Assembly: GCF_000974425.1 (NCBI RefSeq)
Contig: NZ_CP010429.1
Span: forward strand, 1,674,001 to 1,738,000
Origin: Spirosoma radiotolerans
GTDB lineage: Bacteria > Bacteroidota > Bacteroidia > Cytophagales > Spirosomataceae
Direction: 5' to 3'
DNA: 64,000 nt
Made by a program: the position numbers and the translations under genes. The notes under the pieces were generated by a model. It was not told where the DNA came from. It searched no databases and saw only the letters and a program-made list of their open reading frames with translations. Shown here piece after piece: positions 25,583 to 33,486 of the stretch. How positions within the stretch are numbered: the first letter of the stretch is position 1; each line of letters starts with the position of its first letter.

Positions 25583-26344
25583 CTACTTATCTAAAAATTG
25601 TAAGAATGTATCACCACGTAGCCCTAACCGAATGGTTTCCAGAGGAATAACTTCGTGAGGGGCAATGTTGCCCAGATTTACGTTCGCACCGAGCAGTTTA
25701 ACGAACCAAACCTGCTGTTCTTTTTGGGGGGCCTCCCATAAGATGTTTTCGAATGGCACCTGCGTTAAAATTTCTTCCACCAGCCCCTGTCTAACTTCTC
25801 CGCTCGACCGGAACAGGCCAACAGTACCGCCTTCACGGGCTTCACCAATTACTTTCCAGGCACCCGCTTCCAGCTCGGCTTTCATCAACTGAATCCATTT
25901 GTAAGGTGGAATAATTTTGGCCTCGTCTTTTGAACCCACTTCTGAAAGTACGGTAACCTGAGTGGCAAGCTGCCGTATGTATTCGCACTTATCGTCCTGA
26001 TTCATATCAATCGATCCATCAGATACTTCGGCATGTTCCATCCCGAATTTGTCTAACAACCGGCGATAGTCGTCGAACTGATTTCGCACGACAAAAGCTT
26101 CAAACAAGGTTCCGCCGAAATACACTGGAATACCTGCTTCGCGATAAATGGCCAATTTTTCGCCCAATCGCGGGGTAACAAATGAGGTTGCCCAACCCAG
26201 CTTAACGATATCTGTGTGTTCAGCAGAGACAGATAGAAAATCTTCTACTTCCCGGAGGCTTAACCCCTTATCCATAACCATAGTCAGCCCACTTTCACGG
26301 GGTTTTTCGGTTCGATCGGGTATCTGCGTAAGCGTATAATTCAT
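25583..26344 (-). CDS. comA: phosphosulfolactate synthase
   Basis: Adds sulfite to phosphoenolpyruvate to give (R)-phosphosulfolactate. The 253-residue TIM-barrel protein matches the ComA family across its length: T-M-V-M-D-K-G-L near residue 21, V-K-L-G-W-A-T-S near 48, Y-F-G-G-T-L-F-E near 75, and S-D-G-S-I-D-M near 108. In methanogens this begins coenzyme M synthesis; here comB, comC and comDE homologues are not seen. In Bacteroidota a role feeding sulfonated products such as sulfonolipids is conceivable but not shown. First gene of a four-gene operon. Confidence 0.9.
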   Translation of the reverse strand: MNYTLTQIPDRTEKPRESGLTMVMDKGLSLREVEDFLSVSAEHTDIVKLGWATSFVTPRLGEKLAIYREAGIPVYFGGTLFEAFVVRNQFDDYRRLLDKFGMEHAEVSDGSIDMNQDDKCEYIRQLATQVTVLSEVGSKDEAKIIPPYKWIQLMKAELEAGAWKVIGEAREGGTVGLFRSSGEVRQGLVEEILTQVPFENILWEAPQKEQQVWFVKLLGANVNLGNIAPHEVIPLETIRLGLRGDTFLQFLDK

Positions 26345-26377
26345 GAGGAGAAATTACGTAGGCGTATTAAAAACGCC

Positions 26378-26409
26378 CAAAAGTAGTACAAGTCTTGAAA
26401 AACTCCCAA
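26378..26409 (-). promoter_or_regulatory. promoter of the comA operon
   Basis: Read on the minus strand: TTG (26409-26407), a 21-base spacer, then TACTTTTG (26385-26378), a perfect TAnnTTTG box. The comA ATG lies 33 bases downstream. Confidence 0.65.
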
Positions 26410-26459
26410 GAAAGTACATAAATAATAGCATGTTATAGACTTCTAGCTTAGTTAAGTAC

Positions 26460-26467
26460 TATTTTTG
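26460..26467 (+). promoter_or_regulatory. -7 box TATTTTTG close to the thioesterase ATG
   Basis: Perfect TAnnTTTG match ending only five bases before ATG 26473. If used, the transcript would start at or next to the ATG, giving a leaderless mRNA, or the true start would be the in-frame ATG at 26530. Confidence 0.4.
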
Positions 26468-26472
26468 TTCCC

Positions 26473-26922
26473 ATGGATAACATCACAAATCCCCGGCTTG
26501 AGTTCTTTCGCGCTCGAATAGGGCAGGATATGAACGAAAGTATATCGCCGTTTGGCCGCTGGCTCAACGGCACCATCCGCGAGGTCGATTATGGCCGGCT
26601 CGTGGCTGATTTTACGGTTCGCACCGACATGACGAATCCAGCCGGCGTTTTGCACGGTGGCGCGGGGGCGGCTATTCTGGATGATTTAATTGGCGCTATG
26701 GTCTATTCGCTCGGTCGGGAATATGCCTATACGTCGGTTAATCTGACAATCGATTTTTTACATGCAGCTCGTATGGGCGACGTGGTTACGACAGTGGCTG
26801 AAGTTATACGGGAGGGAAAAAATATTATTCATTGCGAAGGCCGTATCCTGGCTTCTACAGGTAAAATTATCGCTAAATGTGCGACCAATCTAATTCAGAC
26901 ATCCGTCAAAATAGAACGTTGA
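26473..26922 (+). CDS. PaaI-type hotdog thioesterase
   Basis: A 149-residue single hotdog-fold protein. The family block N-P-A-G-V-L-H-G-G-A-G-A-A-I-L-D-D is near residues 55-72, with Y-T-S-V-N-L-T-I-D-F-L in the central strand. Members hydrolyse aryl- or acyl-CoA thioesters. The start is uncertain: ATG 26473 gives 149 residues, while ATG 26530 (M-N-E-S-I-S-P-F) gives 130 and would leave a usual leader after the nearby -7 box. It is divergent from the comA operon. Confidence 0.88.
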   Translation: MDNITNPRLEFFRARIGQDMNESISPFGRWLNGTIREVDYGRLVADFTVRTDMTNPAGVLHGGAGAAILDDLIGAMVYSLGREYAYTSVNLTIDFLHAARMGDVVTTVAEVIREGKNIIHCEGRILASTGKIIAKCATNLIQTSVKIER

Positions 26923-27756
26923 TGTGGTATCTGGAAAATTAATGGCAATTATTTTCATACCATCGATTTGTTACAATTTATAATTTCGCTCGTCTAAGCG
27001 AATCCACTTATATAATTGTCTATGTTGACTAAACAATACCCGGAAAAAATGGATTATTCCAAATCGAAAAGAGTTGGTAGTGAGTAGTACTACCAATCTT
27101 TACCTTATGTAGATAATCTCTAGAGAATCGGGTGGTGCACAAGATAATAGCTGGAACAAATAGAACGAATAAAGGAAGAAGTAAGAAAATCTGGGGGATT
27201 TAACGTTTGTTTGGCGTTGAGACGAGCAATTATTTTTTTATCACCTTATTCTTACTATTATTGACCATTAATAAAAAAGAGGCCAGTTTTGAACACAATT
27301 CAATCAAATTGGTAATACCAAGTATTACGACGATCTAGCCAAATTTAATAAGTCAAATTGACTTGCGGAATACCCTATAAATTTGGTCAACTAGATTATT
27401 TCGCGACAAAGGTGAAAAAAAAACTGATAGATGAATTGAGTTTTGCAATTCAGTCTTAACATTGCAGAAAAATAGCGGATTGTGGGGCTGCTTGATGAAG
27501 GTATTCATCAAATGACCTGTGTGGTTGGTCAGAATTGTTGACCATGATTTAAGGAACAGGGATTTTTTTTTGCGGATGAACATAAAGTTATGAGCAACCT
27601 CGAAACATTTATCCGGAAAGCTAGTCATATAGGGTATTGTGGGTTATCAAGTAACCTATAACCTAAAAAAGACAGGCCGTTCCCTAAATTTCCGTAGTCA
27701 CATTTGGGAGAATAACAGTTTAGTAACAAACATTGCGTCAAATTAACTCAATAAAT
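26923..27756. other. 834-base AT-rich spacer
   Basis: No convincing gene. A 91-codon minus frame at 27353-27628 has no recognisable features and an atypical composition. Small palindromes occur, such as TTGGTAGT/ACTACCAA at 27074-27096 and TTGGTAATACCAA near 27309. It presumably holds the leader and promoter of the large gene at 27757. Confidence 0.5.
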
Positions 27757-29775
27757 ATGCGAACATTTATCCAACAACACCCTATGAGGATGCTGGCTGG
27801 ACTCGTGTTGCTAGGTTTTGCAATACCTTCTGTTAGCCTTGCTCAACAGGCTGACACAGTCCGGGTTCAACCCGCTACAACAACCGCACCGAGCGGCAAT
27901 TATGTACGAGAGAACATCTATCGTCTGGGTAAAGGTGTTTACACCGATACCCTGCGTAGAGGTGATTTCAAAGCACAAGCCAGTGATGTTGCTGAGCTGG
28001 ATGATTGTGATACAACCTTCCAAACGTTCATCCTAGTACGGCGCTTATCGCCCTGGCGGGTTGGCTTATATGCCGGTCCTAACTTCGCCTATTGCGGAAC
28101 GTGGGAGAACACGTTTGGTCCTAACAAGCGGGACAACACCCTTTACAATGGCGCAGGCTTCAACATCACGGGTAACATCGATTACTTCTTAACCCCAGCT
28201 ACCCGTCGGCTTCGGTTTGGCTTAGGGGCTGCTTTCGGTTATCAGAACTACATTACACGTAGTATTTACACAGATTATCTGTATGGATTGGCCGCAGCTC
28301 GCGGGTTTACCAGAGATCAGGTAACCATTCGTCAACGGGCTTCGGAAGATATGTTCCTGACGGTTGGGCCTGTACTGACGTTTACGCTGGCTCGTAGCCG
28401 TCGTAATCCTGATGCGACAACGTTCATCGAGTTAGGCGCCCGTGGCGGTTTGTTCCGTACGGAAGCGGCTACAATCGCTGCTTATACGCCATCGACGCTG
28501 TCATTGCCAGCTGTCTCTTCGTTTGTCGGTGGGGGTGGTTTGATTCGCTCGGTTAACCCTAGCCCTAGTTTATACCACTTGGGTGCTTTAGGTTCGGTAG
28601 CTGTTTTCTTCCCACTGCGCAATAACTGGAACATCGGTGTTCAGGGTCAGGGCTTTATCACCCAGTTGAACTACCTGATCATCAACGGTATCGACGATCA
28701 AGTGTATGAGTTCAAGCGCAAGCACGGTGGTTTTAACGTTGGTCTGGCTGTTCGGAAAGGATTTGTTCAGAAGAAGCTTATTCCTAAAGCTCCTGTTACC
28801 TGCCCAACCTGCGAACAGGTTCCTGAGTTGAACGTACGTTTCAACGGTGCTTCTCTGAAAGGTGCATCGCTATCATTTGTTGACAGCACAAACGCACAAC
28901 AGTCGGCTCCTGTAAACACAGCTGCAACGGCTCCTGTTATCAGCTGGCGTAGCACAACCCCGAACCCAAAGAACGAAACGTTCACGGCTCGTTTGTACTA
29001 CCGTGCAGATTCAGTAGTGGCTGGCGCAACGGATCAAGTGATTGCTCAGCTGGAAAACACAACCGATACAACACTTGCTTTTCCAACTGCTTACTTCTCG
29101 AACGGTCAGGTAAATCCTGGTTTCTACTACGTAACGGTTCACAACAAGCAGGTCGCAAAATGTGGTACATGTATGAGCGAGGTTGCTACAACGAGCTTCG
29201 CCAGCATTCGCCCACGTAGCAAAGTTGTTGAATGTGAATACCGTCATAAACTTGAGCGTCTGGAAGTTTATTATCGCACGCCATACACACGTGAAGTGGC
29301 TAACGTATGTTACTGTAATGGCACCGTTACCTCAGTGGGTGACACCGTTACACGCCTTCGTTACCGTGGCCTAAACCGTCAACTGGCGAACAGCACGGTT
29401 GAGTTTGACACAAACACGGTTATCCTGAACATTCGTGAATTGCCAGGTGGTTTAGCTCAACAGTTGCAAGCTGAGAAAGCGAAAATCGAAAGTGGTAACG
29501 CGATTCGCTACAAAGGCCGCCGGGTACGTCCGCAGGTTCAATACTTCCGCGCTGTATTTACTGTCACGAAACTGCCATGTAACGGTCAGCCTGAGCAAGC
29601 AGTGGGTAGCTTCAACACAACGATTAGCGACAATAGCTACTCGATCACTGACCTGAAGCCACTGACAGATGAGCAGAAAGCTAAGTTACTAGCTCCACCA
29701 GCACCCGCTAAAAAGAAAACTCGCCGGGCTGGTAACAGCGGTCGCCGGTCAGATGTACTCTTCGGTGTTGAATAA
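27757..29775 (+). CDS. large exported protein with barrel-like N-terminus, function unknown
   Basis: A 672-residue protein with a signal peptide (M-L-A-G-L-V-L-L-G-F-A-I-P-S-V-S-L-A-Q). Residues of about 95-340 resemble an outer-membrane barrel (G-L-Y-A-G-P-N-F, L-R-F-G-L-G-A-A-F-G-Y, F-N-V-G-L-A-V-R-K-G). The C-terminal half has Cys-rich spots (C-P-T-C-E, C-G-T-C-M, V-C-Y-C-N-G), Ig-like strands, and a Lys/Arg-rich end. Codon choice is strikingly uniform (GGT, CGT, AAC, GCT), unlike its neighbours, as in highly expressed genes. ATG 27757 is preferred over the TTG at 27733. I do not recognise the family. Confidence 0.65.
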   Translation: MRTFIQQHPMRMLAGLVLLGFAIPSVSLAQQADTVRVQPATTTAPSGNYVRENIYRLGKGVYTDTLRRGDFKAQASDVAELDDCDTTFQTFILVRRLSPWRVGLYAGPNFAYCGTWENTFGPNKRDNTLYNGAGFNITGNIDYFLTPATRRLRFGLGAAFGYQNYITRSIYTDYLYGLAAARGFTRDQVTIRQRASEDMFLTVGPVLTFTLARSRRNPDATTFIELGARGGLFRTEAATIAAYTPSTLSLPAVSSFVGGGGLIRSVNPSPSLYHLGALGSVAVFFPLRNNWNIGVQGQGFITQLNYLIINGIDDQVYEFKRKHGGFNVGLAVRKGFVQKKLIPKAPVTCPTCEQVPELNVRFNGASLKGASLSFVDSTNAQQSAPVNTAATAPVISWRSTTPNPKNETFTARLYYRADSVVAGATDQVIAQLENTTDTTLAFPTAYFSNGQVNPGFYYVTVHNKQVAKCGTCMSEVATTSFASIRPRSKVVECEYRHKLERLEVYYRTPYTREVANVCYCNGTVTSVGDTVTRLRYRGLNRQLANSTVEFDTNTVILNIRELPGGLAQQLQAEKAKIESGNAIRYKGRRVRPQVQYFRAVFTVTKLPCNGQPEQAVGSFNTTISDNSYSITDLKPLTDEQKAKLLAPPAPAKKKTRRAGNSGRRSDVLFGVE

Positions 29776-29792
29776 GGAAGTAGCACACAAAT

Positions 29793-29826
29793 AAAAAAAC
29801 CGGGGGCCAACGCTCCCGGTTTTTTT
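29793..29826 (+). terminator. strong terminator after the large exported-protein gene
   Basis: ACCGGGGGC pairs with GCTCCCGGT (one G-T pair), flanked by A7 and T7. Confidence 0.92.
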
Positions 29827-29895
29827 ATTTGATAGAAACCCAGCTTCCTAAGCAGTGACCAACTAGATTTAACCAGCTAAAAAGCGCCCTACCAA

Positions 29896-30396
29896 ATGCG
29901 ACTTGTTTTACTAGTACTTACGTGTCAATGTCTCGTAACTATGCTTAATGCGCAACCTACCAATAGTCATGTACCAGCCGTGGCGGCTACCATGCAGACT
30001 TATTCTGTACGATTAAAGCCGGGTCAGGATTTAAAGAAATCACTGGAAATGGTCGTTCAGCAGGAACGGATCAGCGCTGGTGCTGTGCTTACCTGCGTCG
30101 GTAGTTTAACGGATGTGACATTGCGCCTGGCTAACCAGGAAACGGCCAGCGTTTGGAAGGGACATTTTGAAATTGTATCACTTGTTGGTACGTTGTCAGT
30201 CAATGGAAGCCACGTCCATTTATCAGTCTCTGACTCAACGGGCCGAACCATTGGAGGACATTTATTGGACGGCTGTATTATTTATACGACGGCCGAATTA
30301 GTTATTGGTGTTATGCCTGAGCTCATCTACGCCCGGGAACCTGACCCTACCTTTGGCTATAAAGAGCTGGTGATTCGAAAAAAGCAGAAGAAATAA
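29896..30396 (+). CDS. PPC/DUF296-domain protein with signal peptide
   Basis: A 166-residue protein. An N-terminal hydrophobic signal (L-V-L-L-V-L-T-C-Q-C-L-V) ends N-A-Q, followed by a PPC (DUF296) domain: Y-S-V-R-L-K-P-G-Q-D-L near residue 36, A-G-A-V-L-T-C-V-G-S-L near 57, S-L-V-G-T-L-S-V-N-G-S-H-V-H-L near 94 and G-G-H-L-L-D-G-C-I-I-Y near 115. The metal-binding His residues of bacterial PPC proteins appear present. PPC domains elsewhere occur in plant AT-hook DNA-binding proteins and in cytoplasmic bacterial proteins, so export is unusual. Function unknown. Confidence 0.82.
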   Translation: MRLVLLVLTCQCLVTMLNAQPTNSHVPAVAATMQTYSVRLKPGQDLKKSLEMVVQQERISAGAVLTCVGSLTDVTLRLANQETASVWKGHFEIVSLVGTLSVNGSHVHLSVSDSTGRTIGGHLLDGCIIYTTAELVIGVMPELIYAREPDPTFGYKELVIRKKQKK

Positions 30397-30398
30397 CC

Positions 30399-30430
30399 AA
30401 AAGAGCCACCCTACTGAGGGTGGCTCTTTT
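30399..30430. terminator. bidirectional terminator
   Basis: AAAAGAGCCACCC pairs perfectly with GGGTGGCTCTTTT over a 6-base loop, between the PPC gene and the convergent BFN gene. Confidence 0.92.
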
Positions 30431-30451
30431 AAATTACGGTAAAAAATAGGA

Positions 30452-31048
30452 CTAGTTGCGCTTACTCATCTCATCGCGAATTTTAGCGGCTCTCTCGTAT
30501 TCTTCGTTGCCAAGGGCCTCTTCGAGCATACGCTGTAGCTCTTCCGAAGATGCGTTCTTTAGCTGATCGCCAAAAGATCGTGTCGATGGCTTATTCGACG
30601 AACGAACCAGCTCTTCCTGCTCTTCTTCCTCATCGTTGCCTGTGGCTGTAATACCAGCCTCTGACAGGATGGACTCATTCGTATATATAGGTACATCGAA
30701 CCTGATGCCAATGGCTATAGCGTCGGATGGCCGAGCGTCAATAACGGATTCACGAACACCATCGAAACAGACGATTTTGGCAAAGAAGATGCCTTCTCGT
30801 AAGTCGGAGATCATAATTTCACGAACGGTAAATTTGAATTGTTCGGCAAATTGCTTGAACAAATCGTGCGTCATGGGCCTGTTGGGCACAATCTTTTCGA
30901 TTTCTATAGCAATGGCCTGCGCTTCAAACATACCAATGATGATTGGCAATCGTCGGTTGCCATATTCTTCGCCTAATACCAATGCAAACGAACCTGATTG
31001 CGATTGGCTGGGCGACAGTCCTAATATTTCCAGCTTAATCTTATCCAC
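30452..31048 (-). CDS. bifunctional nuclease domain (DUF151) protein with UVR motif
   Basis: A 198-residue cytoplasmic protein. The BFN/DUF151 domain covers about residues 3-130 (L-P-I-I-I-G-M-F-E-A-Q-A-I-A, D-A-R-P-S-D-A-I-A-I). After an acidic linker (E-E-E-E-Q-E-E) comes a UvrB/UvrC-type motif, L-E-E-A-L-G-N-E-E-Y-E-R-A-A-K-I-R-D. BFN proteins have been described as dual RNase/DNase. This domain pair is common in Bacteroidota. It lies 114 bases downstream of etfA on the same strand, and spaced palindromes between them may end etf transcription. Confidence 0.9.
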   Translation of the reverse strand: MDKIKLEILGLSPSQSQSGSFALVLGEEYGNRRLPIIIGMFEAQAIAIEIEKIVPNRPMTHDLFKQFAEQFKFTVREIMISDLREGIFFAKIVCFDGVRESVIDARPSDAIAIGIRFDVPIYTNESILSEAGITATGNDEEEEQEELVRSSNKPSTRSFGDQLKNASSEELQRMLEEALGNEEYERAAKIRDEMSKRN

Positions 31049-31070
31049 GGTGCGAAATTAACAAAAAGTC

Positions 31071-31157
31071 GTAAGTAATAACGGGGACACCTCTTGGTCA
31101 GTAAGCCGTAAGTAAAAAAATATTCAGTCGTTTACGACTTACTATCCCGTTACTTAC
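31071..31157. repeat. interrupted inverted repeat between etfA and the BFN gene
   Basis: GTAAGTAATAACGGG (31071-31085) pairs with CCCGTTACTTAC (31146-31157) apart from a 3-base bulge. A further CCGTAAGTA copy lies between them at about 31105. Confidence 0.5.
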
Positions 31158-31162
31158 ACCTT

Positions 31163-32125
31163 TTACAAGGCTTGCACGGCTTTTGTCAGACGCGGAAGTA
31201 TGTCGAAAACATCTCCAACAATACCATAATCCGCCGACTTAAAGAACGGTGCGTCAGCATCCTTGTTGATAACAACAATCACCTTCGATGAGTTTACACC
31301 GGCCAGGTGTTGGATAGCGCCGGAAATGCCGCAGGCAATGTACAAATTGGGGCTAATTTTAATCCCTGTCTGGCCTACGTGCTCAGAGTGAGGCCGCCAA
31401 TCGAGGTCTGAAACCGGTTTCGAGCAGGCCGTGGCTGCATGCAGGGCTTTCGCCAGATCTTCAACAATACCCCAGTTCTCGGGGCCCTTTAAGCCACGAC
31501 CGGCCGAGACAACCAAGTCTGCTTCCGGTAATAAGATATCCCCCGACGATTTTTCGGTGTTTTTTACCGAAATAACGAAATCGGCATCATTCAGGATGGG
31601 GGCGAAAGCCTCTACAGAAGCGGTAGCGTCTTCCTCTTCCGGAGTGATTGTATTCTTCTTGATAGCCAGGATTTTTACATCCGCTTTCAGATCATTATAA
31701 GCAAATGCCTTACCCGTATAGATGCTGCTTTTGACCTGAAAACCGTTGGATAAGTTAGGTAACTCGATCACGTTGGCCGCTAGTCCGGCTTTCAGTTTAC
31801 CGGCTAACCGGGCGGTCATGGCATCGGCCAGCGATGATTTGGCCAGTACAATCACTTTACTACCTTCCTGCTGGGCGGCTGCCGCCACTACGGTAGCGTA
31901 AGCCATGCCATTGGGTTCGGTCAATTTGGCATCAGCGGCATGGAGCACTTTGGTTGCTCCGAACCGACCAGCTGAAGCCAGTTCGGCGTCATCAGCCGGG
32001 CCAATAATAACGGCAGTAGCTGAAGTACCCGTCATTTCGGCCACTTTAGTGCCATAGAAAATAGCCTCCTGCGAGGATTTCTTGATCTTACCTTCGTCTA
32101 ATTCTGCAAATATGAGGACAGACAT
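31163..32125 (-). CDS. etfA: electron transfer flavoprotein alpha subunit
   Basis: A 320-residue FAD-binding subunit of ETF, which takes electrons from acyl-CoA dehydrogenases to the quinone pool. The C-terminal FAD domain has [12 protein letters not shown] near residue 207, [10 protein letters not shown] near 250, and [11 protein letters not shown] near 268. The N-terminal domain pairs with EtfB. It follows etfB by 81 bases and is translated from the same transcript. Confidence 0.96.
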   Translation of the reverse strand: MSVLIFAELDEGKIKKSSQEAIFYGTKVAEMTGTSATAVIIGPADDAELASAGRFGATKVLHAADAKLTEPNGMAYATVVAAAAQQEGSKVIVLAKSSLADAMTARLAGKLKAGLAANVIELPNLSNGFQVKSSIYTGKAFAYNDLKADVKILAIKKNTITPEEEDATASVEAFAPILNDADFVISVKNTEKSSGDILLPEADLVVSAGRGLKGPENWGIVEDLAKALHAATACSKPVSDLDWRPHSEHVGQTGIKISPNLYIACGISGAIQHLAGVNSSKVIVVINKDADAPFFKSADYGIVGDVFDILPRLTKAVQAL

Positions 32126-32206
32126 AAAAGATTTTTCGGTTTATGGTTTTTCAGTCTTCGGGTTTCAAGCTTGTAGCATGAGTCGTAAACCAAAAACCAA
32201 GTACAA

Positions 32207-32944
32207 TTAAATGACTTTGGCTTCAGTATGGAGGAGCTGAATAAGCGTTTCGGCCGAATCAGCGGGAATCATTTTAACGGCACCCCGTGGAGCGGGCAGT
32301 TCATAGCTCGCAACGGTGGTTAGTTTGTCTGTACCCGTTGGCTCAACTACTTTGAGCGGTTTGGTCCGGGCGGTCATAATACCGCGCATGTTCGGAATTT
32401 TCCATTCGGCAATGGGTTCCTGACAACCGAGTACGAGTGGTAATTTCGCTTCCAGGCTTTCTTTACCGCCTTCGATCTCGCGAGTGATTTTGGCCGTGTC
32501 ACCGTCCAGGTCGAGTAGCATAACGGGAGAAATGGAGGGAATACCCAGCATTTCGCCAACGATACCGTGAACTTGACCGCCATTATAGTCGATGGATTCG
32601 CGCCCCATCAGAATCAGGTCATAGCTGTTTTCTTTGGCAATAGCGGCAATTTGCTCGGCTACAAAATAAGCGTCGGTTGGCTCGGCATTGATGCGAATGG
32701 CATCATCGGCACCAATGGCCAGGCATTTACGAATAACGGGCTCGGAATCAGCTTCCCCAACGTTTAATACGGTAATGGTAGCGCCTGTCTTTTCTTTTAA
32801 TTCGACAGCCCTTGCCAGCGCATAGTCATCGTAAGGGCCCGTAATAAACGTTACCCCCGCTTTATTGAGCTTGGTGTTATTGTCCGTAAAGGCAATTTTG
32901 GTGGTGGTGTCCGGCACACTCGTCACACACACTAAAATTTTCAT
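32207..32944 (-). CDS. etfB: electron transfer flavoprotein beta subunit
   Basis: A 245-residue AMP-binding subunit partnering EtfA. Seen features are the N-terminal M-K-I-L-V-C-V-T-S-V-P-D-T, the A-L-A-R-A-V-E-L-K-E helix, and the signature near residues 178-200 (L-P-L-V-L-G-C-Q-E-P-I-A-E-W-K-I-P) where the family has V-x-x-x-N-x-P-R-Y-x-x-L-P. First gene of the etf operon. The upstream region shared with a divergent TPR gene carries two palindromes. Confidence 0.95.
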   Translation of the reverse strand: MKILVCVTSVPDTTTKIAFTDNNTKLNKAGVTFITGPYDDYALARAVELKEKTGATITVLNVGEADSEPVIRKCLAIGADDAIRINAEPTDAYFVAEQIAAIAKENSYDLILMGRESIDYNGGQVHGIVGEMLGIPSISPVMLLDLDGDTAKITREIEGGKESLEAKLPLVLGCQEPIAEWKIPNMRGIMTARTKPLKVVEPTGTDKLTTVASYELPAPRGAVKMIPADSAETLIQLLHTEAKVI

Positions 32945-32992
32945 GCTTATTGGGGTTTTATGGTTGTTATCGTGCTACGTAGCCCGTAAGTA

Positions 32993-33016
32993 ATGTCTGC
33001 TCCCTTAAGCAGACAT
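32993..33016. promoter_or_regulatory. 9-bp hairpin in the etfB/TPR divergent region
   Basis: ATGTCTGCT pairs with AGCAGACAT over a 6-base loop, 49 bases before the etfB ATG. It could be an operator or a leader hairpin. Confidence 0.45.
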
Positions 33017-33082
33017 GGATACTGTTCGCTACGCATGAATCCTTACTTTTACGACTCAAAAGTACAAATAGTCTTAAATAAA

Positions 33083-33098
33083 AGTATGCATGCATACT
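33083..33098. promoter_or_regulatory. 16-bp perfect palindrome before the TPR gene
   Basis: AGTATGCA followed directly by TGCATACT, 15 bases ahead of ATG 33114. Position and symmetry fit a repressor site. Confidence 0.45.
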
Positions 33099-33113
33099 AA
33101 TTTTCTTGCACGT

Positions 33114-33443
33114 ATGAATAACGAACGCATCCAACAATTAATTCGATTTGTACAGGAAGAACCGAATGATCCATTCAACATCTATGCGTTGGCTATGGAA
33201 TACATGAGTAATCAGCCTGCTCAGGCCCGGATTTACTTCGATCAACTGCTAGCCGACCATCCGGATTATTTGCCAACCTATTACCATGCAGCCGCTCTTT
33301 ACGCCGACCTCGATGAGCGGGAGCGGGCAGCGGAGTTATACGATAAGGGAATTTTGCTGGCTAAAGCGCGGAAGAATCAGAAAACGCTTCAGGAACTGGA
33401 GCGCGCGCGACAGGCCTTTGAGGATGACGACGATGACTGGTGA
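33114..33443 (+). CDS. small tetratricopeptide-repeat protein
   Basis: A 109-residue all-helical protein with about two and a half TPRs: P-F-N-I-Y-A-L-A-M-E-Y, A-R-I-Y-F-D-Q-L-L-A-D-H-P-D-Y-L-P-T-Y-Y-H-A-A, and A-A-E-L-Y-D-K-G-I-L-L-A. It ends in a highly acidic tail (F-E-D-D-D-D-D-W). ATG 33114 was preferred to ATG 33090. It probably serves as a protein-binding adaptor. The stop codon lies in one arm of a 10-bp inverted repeat (33436-33445 with 33477-33486) shared with the convergent lipoprotein gene. Confidence 0.82.
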   Translation: MNNERIQQLIRFVQEEPNDPFNIYALAMEYMSNQPAQARIYFDQLLADHPDYLPTYYHAAALYADLDERERAAELYDKGILLAKARKNQKTLQELERARQAFEDDDDDW

Positions 33444-33486
33444 TTATATCGTCACGGTCAAATGTTCTGAATAAGCAATCACCAGT
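33436..33486. repeat. 10-bp inverted repeat across convergent stop codons
   Basis: ACTGGTGATT and AATCACCAGT flank the 42-base gap. The left arm contains the TPR stop codon and the right arm touches the lipoprotein stop codon. Confidence 0.55.

Noticed and set aside
27353-27628. 91-codon minus-strand frame in the AT-rich spacer
   Set aside because: No family features, no clear start context, and Asn/Phe/Lys-rich composition as expected from AT-rich noncoding DNA.
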